Source of the DNA: Azohydromonas lata NBRC 102462
GTDB lineage: Bacteria; Pseudomonadota; Gammaproteobacteria; Burkholderiales; Burkholderiaceae_C
Reading direction: 5' to 3'
DNA: 43,423 bases
Assembly (NCBI RefSeq): GCF_001571085.1
Contig: NZ_BCTC01000057.1
Location: 1 to 43,423, forward strand
Shown: positions 17,176 through 25,626 of the stretch, one piece after another
How the letters are laid out: each line of letters begins with the position of its first letter
Numbering within the stretch: the stretch's first letter is position 1
Notes under the pieces: model-generated
The model's input: only the letters and a program-made list of their open reading frames with translations
The model's database searches: none
What the model was told of the DNA's origin: nothing
Translations under genes and position numbers: made by a program

Positions 17176-18251
17176 AGCCTTCCCGCTCCACCAAATCCAA
17201 CTTCGACAACTTCGACCTGCTCGCCACGCTGGTGGCCGTGGTCTCGCCGCAGGGGCAGTGCCTGTTCGTCAACTCGGCCTTCGAGGACCAGATCGGCCTG
17301 TCGCGCCGCAGCCTGGTGGGCGGGCACCTGCCGCAGTGGTTCGTGCTGCCGCGCCAGCTGCAGGAGACGCTGGCCGCCGTGGCGCGCAACGACTACGCCA
17401 GCGGCCGCTTCGACGCCATGCTCAAGCGGCTGCCGGGCATGCAGCCCGAGGCGCTGCCGGTGCATGTCATCGTCAACCAGACCGACAGCGCGGATCGCGT
17501 GCTCGTCGAGATGATCGAGATCGAGCAGCAGACCCGCCAGGACCGCGAGGAGCGCGCGCTGGACCAGGCGCAGGCCAACAAGGAGCTCATCCGCAACCTC
17601 GCACACGAGATCAAGAACCCCTTGGGCGGCATCCGCGGCGCGGCGCAACTGCTGCAGATGGAGCTGCAGTCCAAGGAGCTGACCGAGTACACGCAGGTTA
17701 TCGTCCAGGAGGCCGACCGGCTGCAGGCGCTGGTGGACCGGCTGCTGGCGCCGCACCGCAAGCCGCACGTGGTGGGCGACGTCAACATCCACGAGGTGTG
17801 CGAGCGGGTGAGGGCGCTGATCCTGGCCGAGTTCCCGCGCGGGCTGGCCGTGCAGCGCGACTACGACACCTCCATTCCCGAGTTCCGCGGCGACCGCGAG
17901 CAGCTCATACAGGCCGTGCTCAACATCGCCCACAACGCGGCGCAGGCGCTCACGCAGCGCATTGCCGAGGGCGACGCCTGCATCGTGCTGCGCACGCGCG
18001 TGACGCGCCAGGTCACCATAGGCAAGACGCGGTACAGACTGGCATTGGAATTGCATATCGAGGACAACGGTCCGGGTGTCCCCGACTCGATTCGCGATCG
18101 CATCTTCTACCCGCTGGTGTCGGGACGCGAAGGCGGATCCGGCTTGGGACTGACGCTGGCGCAGACCTTCGTGCAACAGCACCAGGGCACCATCGAATGC
18201 GACAGCACGCCGGGCCAGACGATTTTCAAGATCCTCATCCCTTTGCCCTGA
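17172..18251 (+). CDS. ntrB: Nitrogen regulation histidine kinase NtrB
   Basis: A 359-residue soluble kinase/phosphatase (NR-II/GlnL). An N-terminal PAS domain (about residues 10-125) is followed by HisKA with NLAHEIKNPLGGIRGAAQLL, phospho-accepting His145, and the ATPase domain (N box NIAHNAAQAL, then DNGPGV and GGSGLGL). With PII protein it sets the phosphorylation of NtrC according to nitrogen status. No transmembrane segment is present, as expected for NtrB. It overlaps the preceding gene by 4 bases and is followed 25 bases later by ntrC. Confidence 0.95.
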   Translation: MKPSRSTKSNFDNFDLLATLVAVVSPQGQCLFVNSAFEDQIGLSRRSLVGGHLPQWFVLPRQLQETLAAVARNDYASGRFDAMLKRLPGMQPEALPVHVIVNQTDSADRVLVEMIEIEQQTRQDREERALDQAQANKELIRNLAHEIKNPLGGIRGAAQLLQMELQSKELTEYTQVIVQEADRLQALVDRLLAPHRKPHVVGDVNIHEVCERVRALILAEFPRGLAVQRDYDTSIPEFRGDREQLIQAVLNIAHNAAQALTQRIAEGDACIVLRTRVTRQVTIGKTRYRLALELHIEDNGPGVPDSIRDRIFYPLVSGREGGSGLGLTLAQTFVQQHQGTIECDSTPGQTIFKILIPLP

Positions 18252-18276
18252 CACACCACGAGGTAAGCGCCCAAGC

Positions 18277-19773
18277 ATGAAACCGATCTGGGTCGTAGAC
18301 GACGATCAATCCATACGCTTCGTGCTCGAAAAGGCGCTGGCGCGCGAGCAGTTCCAGGTCCGCAGCTTCGGCAGCCCGCGCGACGTGCTCGCCGCGCTGG
18401 ACGACGACGAGCCACAAGTCCTGGTGAGCGACATCCGCATGCCCGGCGGCTCCGGCCTGGACCTGCTGGCCAAGGTCAAGCAGCGCCTGCCGGGCCTGCC
18501 GGTGATCGTGATGACGGCGTATTCCGACTTGGACAGCGCCGTCTCTGCCTTCCAGGGCGGTGCCTTCGAGTACTTGCCCAAACCCTTCGATGTGACCAAG
18601 GCGGTGGAGCTCATACGCCGCGCCGTCGAGGAAAGCCTGCGCGAGCAGGTGCAGGGCGAGCGCATGGCGCAGATGCCCGAGATGCTGGGCCAGGCGCCGG
18701 CGATGCAGGACGTGTTCCGCGCCATCGGCCGCCTCTCCCAAAGCAACGTCACGGTGCTCATCACCGGCGAGAGCGGGTCGGGCAAGGAACTCGTTGCGCG
18801 TGCGCTGCACAAGCACAGCCCACGCGGCAACGGGCCCTTCGTGGCCATCAACACCGCGGCCATCCCCAAGGACTTGCTGGAGTCAGAGCTTTTCGGCCAC
18901 GAGCGCGGCGCCTTCACCGGCGCGCAGAGCATGCGCCGCGGCCGCTTCGAGCAGGCTGACGGCGGCACGCTGTTCCTGGACGAAATCGGCGACATGCCCT
19001 TCGATCTGCAGACGCGGCTGCTGCGCGTGCTCTCCGACGGGCAGTTCTACCGCGTGGGCGGCCACCAGCCGCTCAAGAGCAACGTGCGCGTGATCGCCGC
19101 CACGCACCAGAACCTGGAGCAGCGTGTCAAGGAAGGCGTGTTCCGCGAGGACTTGTTCCACCGCCTCAACGTCATCCGGCTGCGGCTGCCGCCCCTGCGC
19201 GAGCGGCGCGAGGACGTGCCGTCGCTGGCACGCTACTTCCTCTCCAAGAGCGCGCGCGAGCTGGGCGTGGAGCCCAAGCGAATCACCGACGCGGCACTGC
19301 AGCGCCTGGCGGCCTTCGACTTTCCCGGCAACGTGCGCCAGTTGGAGAACATCTGCCATTGGCTCACCGTGATGGCGCCGGCCCAAGTGATCGAGCCCAA
19401 GGACTTGCCGCCTGAGCTCATGGGCGGCAGCGTGCTGTCGGCCCAGGAAGCGCCGGCACCCAGTGTGCCGAGCGCGCCGCTTGCCGAGCCGGTTCTGGCG
19501 GCCGAGTCCGGCGTGCCGGCGGCCGGCGTTGCAGCCGTGGTCGCGACCACGCTGGAAGCCGATTGGCTGCGCGATCTGGAGCGCCAGGCCCGGGGCATGC
19601 TCGAAGCGGGCTCGCCGGAAGTGTGGGACACGCTGACCCGGCAGTTCGAGGGCCGCCTGATCCACACCGCGCTGGAACTCACGCGCGGGCGCCGCATAGA
19701 GGCCGCGCACAAGCTCGGTATTGGGCGTAACACCATCACGCGCAAGATCCAGGATCTCGGCCTGGACGACTGA
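18277..19773 (+). CDS. ntrC: Nitrogen regulation response regulator NtrC
   Basis: A 498-residue sigma-54 activator. The receiver domain (residues 1-120) has Asp52 as the likely phosphorylation site (VSDIRMPGG). The AAA+ domain (about 140-380) has Walker A GESGSGKE, the sigma-54-contacting GAFTGA loop, Walker B (TLFLDEIGD) and R-finger regions. A variable Ala/Pro-rich linker leads to a C-terminal Fis-type helix-turn-helix (RRIEAAHKLGIGRNTITRKIQDL). It would activate glnA from the NtrC-like sites at 14853-14892. GAGG upstream of the ATG supports the start. Confidence 0.97.
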   Translation: MKPIWVVDDDQSIRFVLEKALAREQFQVRSFGSPRDVLAALDDDEPQVLVSDIRMPGGSGLDLLAKVKQRLPGLPVIVMTAYSDLDSAVSAFQGGAFEYLPKPFDVTKAVELIRRAVEESLREQVQGERMAQMPEMLGQAPAMQDVFRAIGRLSQSNVTVLITGESGSGKELVARALHKHSPRGNGPFVAINTAAIPKDLLESELFGHERGAFTGAQSMRRGRFEQADGGTLFLDEIGDMPFDLQTRLLRVLSDGQFYRVGGHQPLKSNVRVIAATHQNLEQRVKEGVFREDLFHRLNVIRLRLPPLRERREDVPSLARYFLSKSARELGVEPKRITDAALQRLAAFDFPGNVRQLENICHWLTVMAPAQVIEPKDLPPELMGGSVLSAQEAPAPSVPSAPLAEPVLAAESGVPAAGVAAVVATTLEADWLRDLERQARGMLEAGSPEVWDTLTRQFEGRLIHTALELTRGRRIEAAHKLGIGRNTITRKIQDLGLDD

Positions 19774-19780
19774 AGCGTTG

Positions 19781-19822
19781 CGCCGGCACCCCGCCGGCGT
19801 CCCCGGGCCATCCCCGGCCCGG
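19781..19822 (+). terminator. Two tandem GC hairpins after ntrC
   Basis: CGCCGGC-ACCCC-GCCGGCG (19781-19799) and CCGGGCC-ATCCCC-GGCCCGG (19803-19822) stand directly after the ntrC stop. Neither has a T tract, so they may act as transcript-end stabilisers or weak terminators. Confidence 0.45.
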
Positions 19823-19884
19823 CGCGTGCAGTGATGCATCGCACGCAGCGCGGCTTTGCTTGACTTCGCGCCGTTGCACCCCCA

Positions 19885-19909
19885 GGCGGCAATCCCCATG
19901 ATTGCCGCC
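19885..19909. repeat. Perfect 9-bp hairpin downstream of ntrC
   Basis: GGCGGCAAT-CCCCATG-ATTGCCGCC is a perfect inverted repeat with a 7-base loop and no T tract on either side. Possible transcript-end structure or protein site. Confidence 0.45.
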
Positions 19910-20182
19910 AGCGGAGCAAGCAACTTTACGGAGGCCGCCTCATGTTCATAGAGAGCGGCGGGCCGCATGTATTCCCGGCATGGCTGGCCCGTGTCCGTCG
20001 GTGGCCTGGTTGTCAACGTCGGCGGCGCTGACCACGGGTGGCTGGTCTGAAGCCGCTGGCTCTGGAAGGCAAGGCTGTCTCAACCCTTCATGCCCAGTCT
20101 TGGGCCGAACGGTCCCAGCCCTGGCGCGTAGGTGCCTCACCCGTCCCATGCACTGAGCCGTGCGAGCGCACGCCGTGCTCCA

Positions 20183-20211
20183 TTGCGGACTTTTGTAAGG
20201 AATTGTGTATA
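20183..20211 (+). promoter_or_regulatory. Candidate sigma-70 promoter for the polysaccharide locus
   Basis: TTGCGG (20183-20188), a 17-base spacer and TGTATA (20206-20211), followed by TAAACG, form the best-spaced housekeeping-type promoter seen in the AT-rich region. It would give a leader of more than 300 bases before the sugar transferase gene. Confidence 0.4.
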
Positions 20212-20547
20212 TAAACGCCGTGCCCGTCAGAAGGTTCGTGATCAATGAGGTATATCAAGGAGTTTCTGTGCAAATAATCACATGCATAATTGAAATTAAT
20301 AAAAGTCGGGATATTGCATAATATATTTCTACTTGATTCATGGCTCTGTGCTAGTAGCAAATAGCTACAAATACCGGCCGCCGCGGTGACTTGGACCCTT
20401 GACGGAAAAGGTGCGTTCGATGACCTGATGGCGTGCTCTTGCACAGGAGAGCGAAGCGGCGAGATCCGCGGCGTCATCTGCGGCAGATGGCTTGGGCCCT
20501 GGTGGCGCAAGAGGAATTTCCGCCCTAAGGGGCGGTGAGGGGGGAAG

Positions 20548-21933
20548 GTGATCAGCGTCTACAAGCACCACGTGCACCAGCGAGTGCTTTATCAGGTTGG
20601 GTTCGATTTCGCGGCGCTTACCCTTGTCGTGGTTCTTTTCGGCATGAGCCAGGCAAGCGAGGCGTTGGTGTTGACCATGCCCGGCATGGCGGCGCAGGGC
20701 ATGTCGCTGGCCGCTTTCCTTTGCGTCATCGCCACGGCTTCCGGCTTCTATGAGCCTGCACACAAACGTTCGCTGGGCCAGTCATGTGTGCGTGCGCTGG
20801 TGTGCGTGCTGCTGGTGCTTCCGCTGGCTTTTCTGATCGCGCATCTCATGCCCAACAGCCTGGTGCCCGCTGCGGCGCTGCCCACGGCGGCCTTGCTGGG
20901 AACGGCGGTGGTGGTGGCGCACCGGGTGTATGCGGCGCATGCCCTTTGGCCCGCACGGCTGAGGACCAGGGTGCTCGTGCTCGGCGCCGGTGAGCGGGCC
21001 GCCAACGTGGGCCGCACGATCAAGGAAGCTGAAGCCTCGGTGGAGCTCGTGGGCTACTACCCCACGGTCAACGAAGGTGCCCTTGGCGTGCCTGCGCAGC
21101 AACTGCTTTCCACGCATGAGCCGCTGGCCCAACTGGCGCAGCGCCTGAAGGTCCACGAGGTGATCGTGGCGCCCAGCGAGCGGCGCGGTGGCGGCATGCC
21201 CATGGACCAGCTGCTGGCCTGCCGTACCCAAGGCATACGCGTGCTGGACGTCTCCAGCCATTTCGAAAAGACCCTGGGCCAGCTGCGCGTGGACTGCCTG
21301 GAGCCTGCACTGCTGGTGTTCGGCACCGGCTTCAACCAGGGCCGGCTGCGCATGGGCGTCAAGCGGCTGTGCGATCTGCTGAGCGCGGCGCTGCTGCTGC
21401 TGGTGTCGGCCCCGGTCATGCTGATCACGGCGCTGCTGATCAAGCTGGAAAGCCCCGGGCCGGTGCTCTACAAGCAAGAGCGCGTGGGCCTCAACGGGCG
21501 CTGCTTTGACGTCATCAAGTTCCGCAGCATGCGCACCGATGCCGAGAAGGACGGGCGGCCGCGTTGGGCCACGGCCAAGGACGACCGCGTCACGCGCATC
21601 GGACGCATCATCCGGCGGCTGCGCATCGACGAACTGCCCCAGATCTTCAACATCCTGTTGGGCGACATGAGCATCGTCGGCCCGCGTCCCGAACGTCCCT
21701 TCTTCGTCGAGCAGCTCGCGCGCGAGCTGCCCTACTACGGCCTGCGCCACAGCATCAAGCCCGGCGTCACCGGTTGGGCGCAGGTGCGCTATCCCTACGG
21801 CGCGACGGTGGAGGATTCGCTGCAAAAGCTCCAGTACGACCTCTACTACGTCAAGAACCACACGCTGACGCTGGACCTGCTCGTCCTGTTCGAGACCGTG
21901 GGCGTGGTGCTTACCGGCAAGGGCGCACGCTGA
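20548..21933 (+). CDS. Initiating sugar transferase of the XrtA exopolysaccharide locus (TIGR03013-type, EpsB/WcaJ-like)
   Basis: A 461-residue polyprenyl-phosphate glycosyl-1-phosphate transferase. It has four N-terminal transmembrane segments (about residues 20-130), a Rossmann-like CoA-binding_3 segment (about 138-250) and a fifth hydrophobic segment that leads into the bacterial sugar transferase domain (about 268-461). That domain shows KLESPGPVLYKQERVG, KFRSMR, RRLRIDELPQIFN and GDMSIVGPRPERP. It would put the first sugar phosphate on undecaprenyl phosphate at the inner membrane. Translation starts at GTG 20548 behind a G-rich stretch (GAGGGGGGAAG). It is the first gene of the locus and lies 55 bases before prsK. 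Confidence 0.93.
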   Translation: MISVYKHHVHQRVLYQVGFDFAALTLVVVLFGMSQASEALVLTMPGMAAQGMSLAAFLCVIATASGFYEPAHKRSLGQSCVRALVCVLLVLPLAFLIAHLMPNSLVPAAALPTAALLGTAVVVAHRVYAAHALWPARLRTRVLVLGAGERAANVGRTIKEAEASVELVGYYPTVNEGALGVPAQQLLSTHEPLAQLAQRLKVHEVIVAPSERRGGGMPMDQLLACRTQGIRVLDVSSHFEKTLGQLRVDCLEPALLVFGTGFNQGRLRMGVKRLCDLLSAALLLLVSAPVMLITALLIKLESPGPVLYKQERVGLNGRCFDVIKFRSMRTDAEKDGRPRWATAKDDRVTRIGRIIRRLRIDELPQIFNILLGDMSIVGPRPERPFFVEQLARELPYYGLRHSIKPGVTGWAQVRYPYGATVEDSLQKLQYDLYYVKNHTLTLDLLVLFETVGVVLTGKGAR

Positions 21934-21988
21934 CGCCCGGGGGCCGGGCGGGCCTTGCGCGCACGCGACAACTCGGAGTCGAGCCCAG

Positions 21989-24061
21989 GTGGTAGTGACT
22001 TTTGGCCAGGCCGCGATCGCCAGCTACGCCCTGGCGGCAGTGCTGCACCTGTGGCTGGGCCTGCGGCTGGTCCTGGTGAGCGCGGCCTCCGAGCGGGGCA
22101 CACCCATTGCGCGGGCGCTGCGCTTTGCCTTGCTGTGTACTGCGGCTTGGGCGGTCGTTGCGCTGATCACGCAACTGCGCGGCGAGCCGGGCTGGATCGC
22201 CGCCGCGCTGGCATTGGACGCGTGGCGCTACGGCGCCTGGTTCCAGTTGGTGCTGTTGCTGCTGCAGCCCCAGCGCTGGCTGCGCGGGTCTGCGCGCACG
22301 CTGGTGTGGACGGCCGTGGCGCTGCCGGTGCTGGCCCTGGTCGGATGGCCTTTGCCTTATCTGAGCTCCTCGGTGGCGCTCGGCCTGCCGGTGCTGGGCC
22401 TGCTGCTGTTGGAACAGCTCTACCGCAATGTGGACCAGGACAGGCGCTGGAGCGTCAAACCCGTTTGCATTGGCTTGGGCTGCGTGTACCTGTTCGACCT
22501 GTACCTGCATTCCCACGGCGTTCTGTTTGGACAGCCGGAGCCGCACACGCTGGTGGTGCGTGCGGCCGTGCACTCGTTGGCCGTGCCGGCGCTGGCCGTG
22601 GCGCTGCGACGCCAAGCGCTGCGGCCGCGGGCCCTGCAGCTCTCGCACAGCATGGTGTTCCATACGCTGACGCTGCTGCTGGTGGGCGGCTACCTGCTCG
22701 TCATCTCCGCCATTGGCTACTACCTGCGGGAATTCGGCGGTGATTGGGGTCAGGCGCTGCAGGTGGCCTTCGGTGTGGCGGCGCTGGCAGCTTTGGCCCT
22801 GCTCGTGGGTTCAGGCGCGATGCGCGCTCGGCTGCGGGTTTTCGTCAGCAAGCACTTCTTTCGCTACCACTACGACTACCGCACGGAATGGCTGCGTTTC
22901 ACGGCGGCGCTGTCGGCTCATCCCGACAGCGGCGACATAGGCTCCCACGTCATCCGGGGATTGGGCGACATGGTGGAGAGCCCCGCCGGCACGTTGTGGA
23001 TGGCTGCGTCCGACGGCACGCATTACTTCCCCGCGGCCTACTGGAACAGCACCCGCGTGCAGGAGCGCGAAGCGGCGGGGTCCGCCTTCGTCAACTTCAT
23101 GCGCGAGCGCGACTGGCTGGTGGATGTGCACGAGCTTCTCCAGTGCCCCGAGCGCTATGACGGTCTCGCCCCGCCGTCCTGGCTGGCGGCGGATGCATCG
23201 GCCTGGGTTGTGGTGCCGCTGCCGGCGGCGCAGGAGCTCACCGGCTTCGTGGTACTGGCGCGGCCGCGCACGCCGTTGCCGCTCAACTGGGAAGTGCGCG
23301 ACCTGCTCAAGACGGCTGGGCGCCAGGCTGGCATCTTTATCGCGCGCATGCGTGCGTCAGAGGCGCTGCTCGAGGCACGCAAGTTCGAGGCCTTCAACCG
23401 CATGTCGGCCTTCGTGGTGCATGACCTCAAGAACATCGTGACGCAGTTGTCGCTGATGATGAAGAACGCCAAGCGGCTGCAGCACAACCCTGAGTTCCAG
23501 CAAGACATGCTGGCCACGGTGGACAACGCGTTGGAGAAGATGCGCCAGCTCATGCTGCAGTTGCGCGAGGGCGAGGCGCCCGCGCATGGGCGCTACGGGG
23601 TTGATCTGGCCGCGCTGGCGCAGCGGCTGCAGGCCGCGGCGCAGTCGCACGGCCGGATGCTGGACGTCGAGGTCGTGCAGCCGGTGCAGGCTCGCGGCCA
23701 CGAGCAGCGCCTGGAGCGCGTGGTGGGCCATGCGGTGCAAAACGCGCTGGATGCCACGCCCACGGACAAGCGCGTGTGGCTGCGCGTGGAACGGTGTGTG
23801 GGGCAGGCCAGGATCACCGTGGGTGACGACGGCTGCGGCATGTCCGCCGACTTCGTGGCCAACCGCCTGTTCAAGCCCTTCAACACGACCAAGGCCGGCG
23901 GCATGGGCATAGGAGCTTATGAAAGCGCGCAATACCTCAAAGAGTTGGGCGGAAGCATTTCGGTGCACAGCGAGCCCGGCAAGGGTACGGTGATCACGAT
24001 GCTGATTCCGTTGATTGAAACCGAGCGTCCCGCCGACGCGTTCATGGCTGGTGTGGCATGA
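21989..24061 (+). CDS. prsK: XrtA/PEP-CTERM system histidine kinase PrsK
   Basis: A 690-residue membrane kinase. The first 290 residues are a run of about eight to ten hydrophobic segments. A GAF-like domain (about 310-450) and a HisKA-like segment follow, with His478 in FVVHDLKNIVTQLSLMM. The ATPase domain has the N box (GHAVQNALDATP), DDGCGM and GGMGIGAYES. The membrane-GAF-kinase order and the VVHDLKN motif match PrsK of exosortase A loci (TIGR02916). It probably senses an envelope or polymer signal and phosphorylates PrsR. Translation starts at a GTG (21989, or 21995 two codons on) with CGGAG upstream. The stop overlaps prsR as ATGA. Confidence 0.93.
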   Translation: MVVTFGQAAIASYALAAVLHLWLGLRLVLVSAASERGTPIARALRFALLCTAAWAVVALITQLRGEPGWIAAALALDAWRYGAWFQLVLLLLQPQRWLRGSARTLVWTAVALPVLALVGWPLPYLSSSVALGLPVLGLLLLEQLYRNVDQDRRWSVKPVCIGLGCVYLFDLYLHSHGVLFGQPEPHTLVVRAAVHSLAVPALAVALRRQALRPRALQLSHSMVFHTLTLLLVGGYLLVISAIGYYLREFGGDWGQALQVAFGVAALAALALLVGSGAMRARLRVFVSKHFFRYHYDYRTEWLRFTAALSAHPDSGDIGSHVIRGLGDMVESPAGTLWMAASDGTHYFPAAYWNSTRVQEREAAGSAFVNFMRERDWLVDVHELLQCPERYDGLAPPSWLAADASAWVVVPLPAAQELTGFVVLARPRTPLPLNWEVRDLLKTAGRQAGIFIARMRASEALLEARKFEAFNRMSAFVVHDLKNIVTQLSLMMKNAKRLQHNPEFQQDMLATVDNALEKMRQLMLQLREGEAPAHGRYGVDLAALAQRLQAAAQSHGRMLDVEVVQPVQARGHEQRLERVVGHAVQNALDATPTDKRVWLRVERCVGQARITVGDDGCGMSADFVANRLFKPFNTTKAGGMGIGAYESAQYLKELGGSISVHSEPGKGTVITMLIPLIETERPADAFMAGVA

Positions 24062-25422
24062 CGACGAATACCCCGCTGTTGATCGTCGAGGACGATCTCG
24101 CACTGCAAAAACAGATCAAGTGGTCACTGGACGCTTACGCCAGCGTGGAGGCTGCCGACCGCGAAACCGCGCTGCGCCAAAGCCGCCGCCACCGTCCGGC
24201 GGTGGTGACCATGGACCTGGGCCTGCCGCCGGATCCGGATTCGGTGTCCGAGGGCTTCAAGCTGCTGGAGCAGTTGCTGGAGCTCGATCCGCTGGTCAAG
24301 GTCATCGTGATCACGGGGCAGAACGGGCGTTCCAATGCGCTGCGCGCGGTGGAACTGGGTGCCTACGATTTTTTGGAAAAACCTTTCGACCCTGACGTGC
24401 TGGGTCTCATCGTGGAGCGGGCCTATCGGCTCTACGCGCTGCAGGCCGAAAACACGCGGCTGCGCGCGCTCAACCAGGGCGAGGCCACGCAAAGCGTGAT
24501 CACACGTGACGAGGGGCTGCTGCGCATCTGCCGCACGATAGAAAAGGTGGCTCCCAGCAGCGCGTCGGTGATGCTGCTGGGCGAAAGCGGCACGGGCAAG
24601 GAGGTGCTGGCGCAGGCCGTGCACGCAGCCTCCAGGCGCAACGGCCGCTTCGTGGCCATCAACTGCGCCGCCATTCCCGAAGCCCTGCTGGAGAGCGAGC
24701 TCTTCGGTTTCGAGCGTGGCGCCTTCACCGGCGCCACCAAGACCACCGTCGGCCGCATAGAAACGGCTCACGGCGGCACGCTGATGCTCGACGAGATAGG
24801 TGACCTGCCGCTGCCGCTGCAGGCCAAGCTGCTGCGCTTCCTGCAGCAGCGCACGATAGAGCGCCTGGGCGGCCGCCAGGAGATTCCCATTGACACGCGC
24901 ATCGTCTGCGCGACGCACCAGGATCTGCAGGCACTCATACGGGAAGGGCGCTTTCGCGAGGACCTGTACTACCGGCTGTCGGAGATCGTCGTCCAGATCC
25001 CGCCGCTGCGCCAGCGCCGTGGCGACGCGGTGCTGCTGGCCCATGCCTTCCTGCGCCGCTTCAGCGAAGAGCAGCGCCGCTCGCTGCGCTTCACCGAGGA
25101 GGCGCTGCACGCCATCGAGGCCCATGCCTGGCCGGGCAACGTGCGCGAGCTCATCAACGTGGTGCGCCGCGCGGCCATCATGGCCGACGGGCAGCTCGTC
25201 GCGGTGGACGATCTCGGCTTGACCAGCCAGGGTCGCGACGAAGCCGACGAGGCCGACACGCTGGACTTGCGCACCGTGCGCGACCGTGCAGAGCGCACGG
25301 CCGTGGTGATGGCGCTGGCGCGCAGCGACGGCAACCTGGCCAAGGCCGCGGAGCTGTTGGGCGTGAGCCGGCCGACCCTCTACGACTTGTTGGGGCGGCT
25401 GTCCATCAAGGTCGCGCGCTGA
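24058..25422 (+). CDS. prsR: PEP-CTERM-box response regulator PrsR (sigma-54 activator)
   Basis: A 454-residue NtrC-type regulator. The receiver domain has Asp53 (VTMDLGLPPDPDS) and the extended loop of this subfamily. The AAA+ domain has GESGTGKE, the GAFTGA loop and LMLDEIGDLPL. A Fis-type helix-turn-helix is at the C-terminus (NLAKAAELLGVSRPTLYDLL). It matches PrsR (TIGR02915), thought to activate sigma-54 promoters of PEP-CTERM protein genes. It is translationally coupled to prsK. No canonical sigma-54 promoter was found in the control regions of this locus, so its targets may lie outside the window. Confidence 0.95.
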   Translation: MTTNTPLLIVEDDLALQKQIKWSLDAYASVEAADRETALRQSRRHRPAVVTMDLGLPPDPDSVSEGFKLLEQLLELDPLVKVIVITGQNGRSNALRAVELGAYDFLEKPFDPDVLGLIVERAYRLYALQAENTRLRALNQGEATQSVITRDEGLLRICRTIEKVAPSSASVMLLGESGTGKEVLAQAVHAASRRNGRFVAINCAAIPEALLESELFGFERGAFTGATKTTVGRIETAHGGTLMLDEIGDLPLPLQAKLLRFLQQRTIERLGGRQEIPIDTRIVCATHQDLQALIREGRFREDLYYRLSEIVVQIPPLRQRRGDAVLLAHAFLRRFSEEQRRSLRFTEEALHAIEAHAWPGNVRELINVVRRAAIMADGQLVAVDDLGLTSQGRDEADEADTLDLRTVRDRAERTAVVMALARSDGNLAKAAELLGVSRPTLYDLLGRLSIKVAR

Positions 25423-25508
25423 TGCGCAATCCGCCGTCCGCATGAGCAGGCCGTCCGCAGGCTCAGGCCGTTTTTGCTTTGCCCGGCACATGCCGGTCAT
25501 GGCCGGCT

Positions 25509-25556
25509 GCGGTGACGGGGCGGTGACGGGGCGGTGAGGGGGCGGTGAGGGGGCGG
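25509..25556. repeat. 11-bp tandem repeat, four units plus a part
   Basis: Two copies of GCGGTGACGGG (25509-25530) are followed by two copies of GCGGTGAGGGG (25531-25552) and a partial fifth unit (GCGG). The G-rich strand could form quadruplex-like structure. It lies in the 204-base gap between the convergent ends of prsR and the epimerase gene, where no terminator with a clear stem and T tract is seen. One further GCGGTGAGGGG occurs at 20532-20542 before the sugar transferase gene. Confidence 0.85.
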
Positions 25557-25626
25557 CCGCGCCGCTGCCTCGCGCCTGGGAACACGGCCCCCTTATGCAC
25601 AGAGGCACCCGGGCCGCCGTCTTCAT

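Larger units (their letters stand above)
19774..20547. other. Long intergenic control region before the polysaccharide locus
   Basis: No convincing gene is seen in these 774 bases. The left part holds three GC-rich hairpins after ntrC (listed separately). The right part is markedly AT-rich: 20281-20340 has only 15 G/C in 60 bases, against a GC-rich background. GTAGC-AAATA-GCTAC (20354-20368) is a small inverted repeat. It resembles the ATAGCTACAA element that I recall as common between genes in Comamonadaceae. A perfect GC hairpin CCGCCC-TAAG-GGGCGG (20520-20535) ends 12 bases before the GTG of the sugar transferase gene. Confidence 0.6.

Noticed and set aside
19902-20156. An 84-codon plus-strand frame in the gap after ntrC
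   Set aside because: No Shine-Dalgarno, no motif, and composition unlike neighbouring genes; more likely non-coding.
25509-25556. CRISPR-like repeats
   Set aside because: The units are contiguous 11-mers without spacers, so this is a simple tandem repeat.
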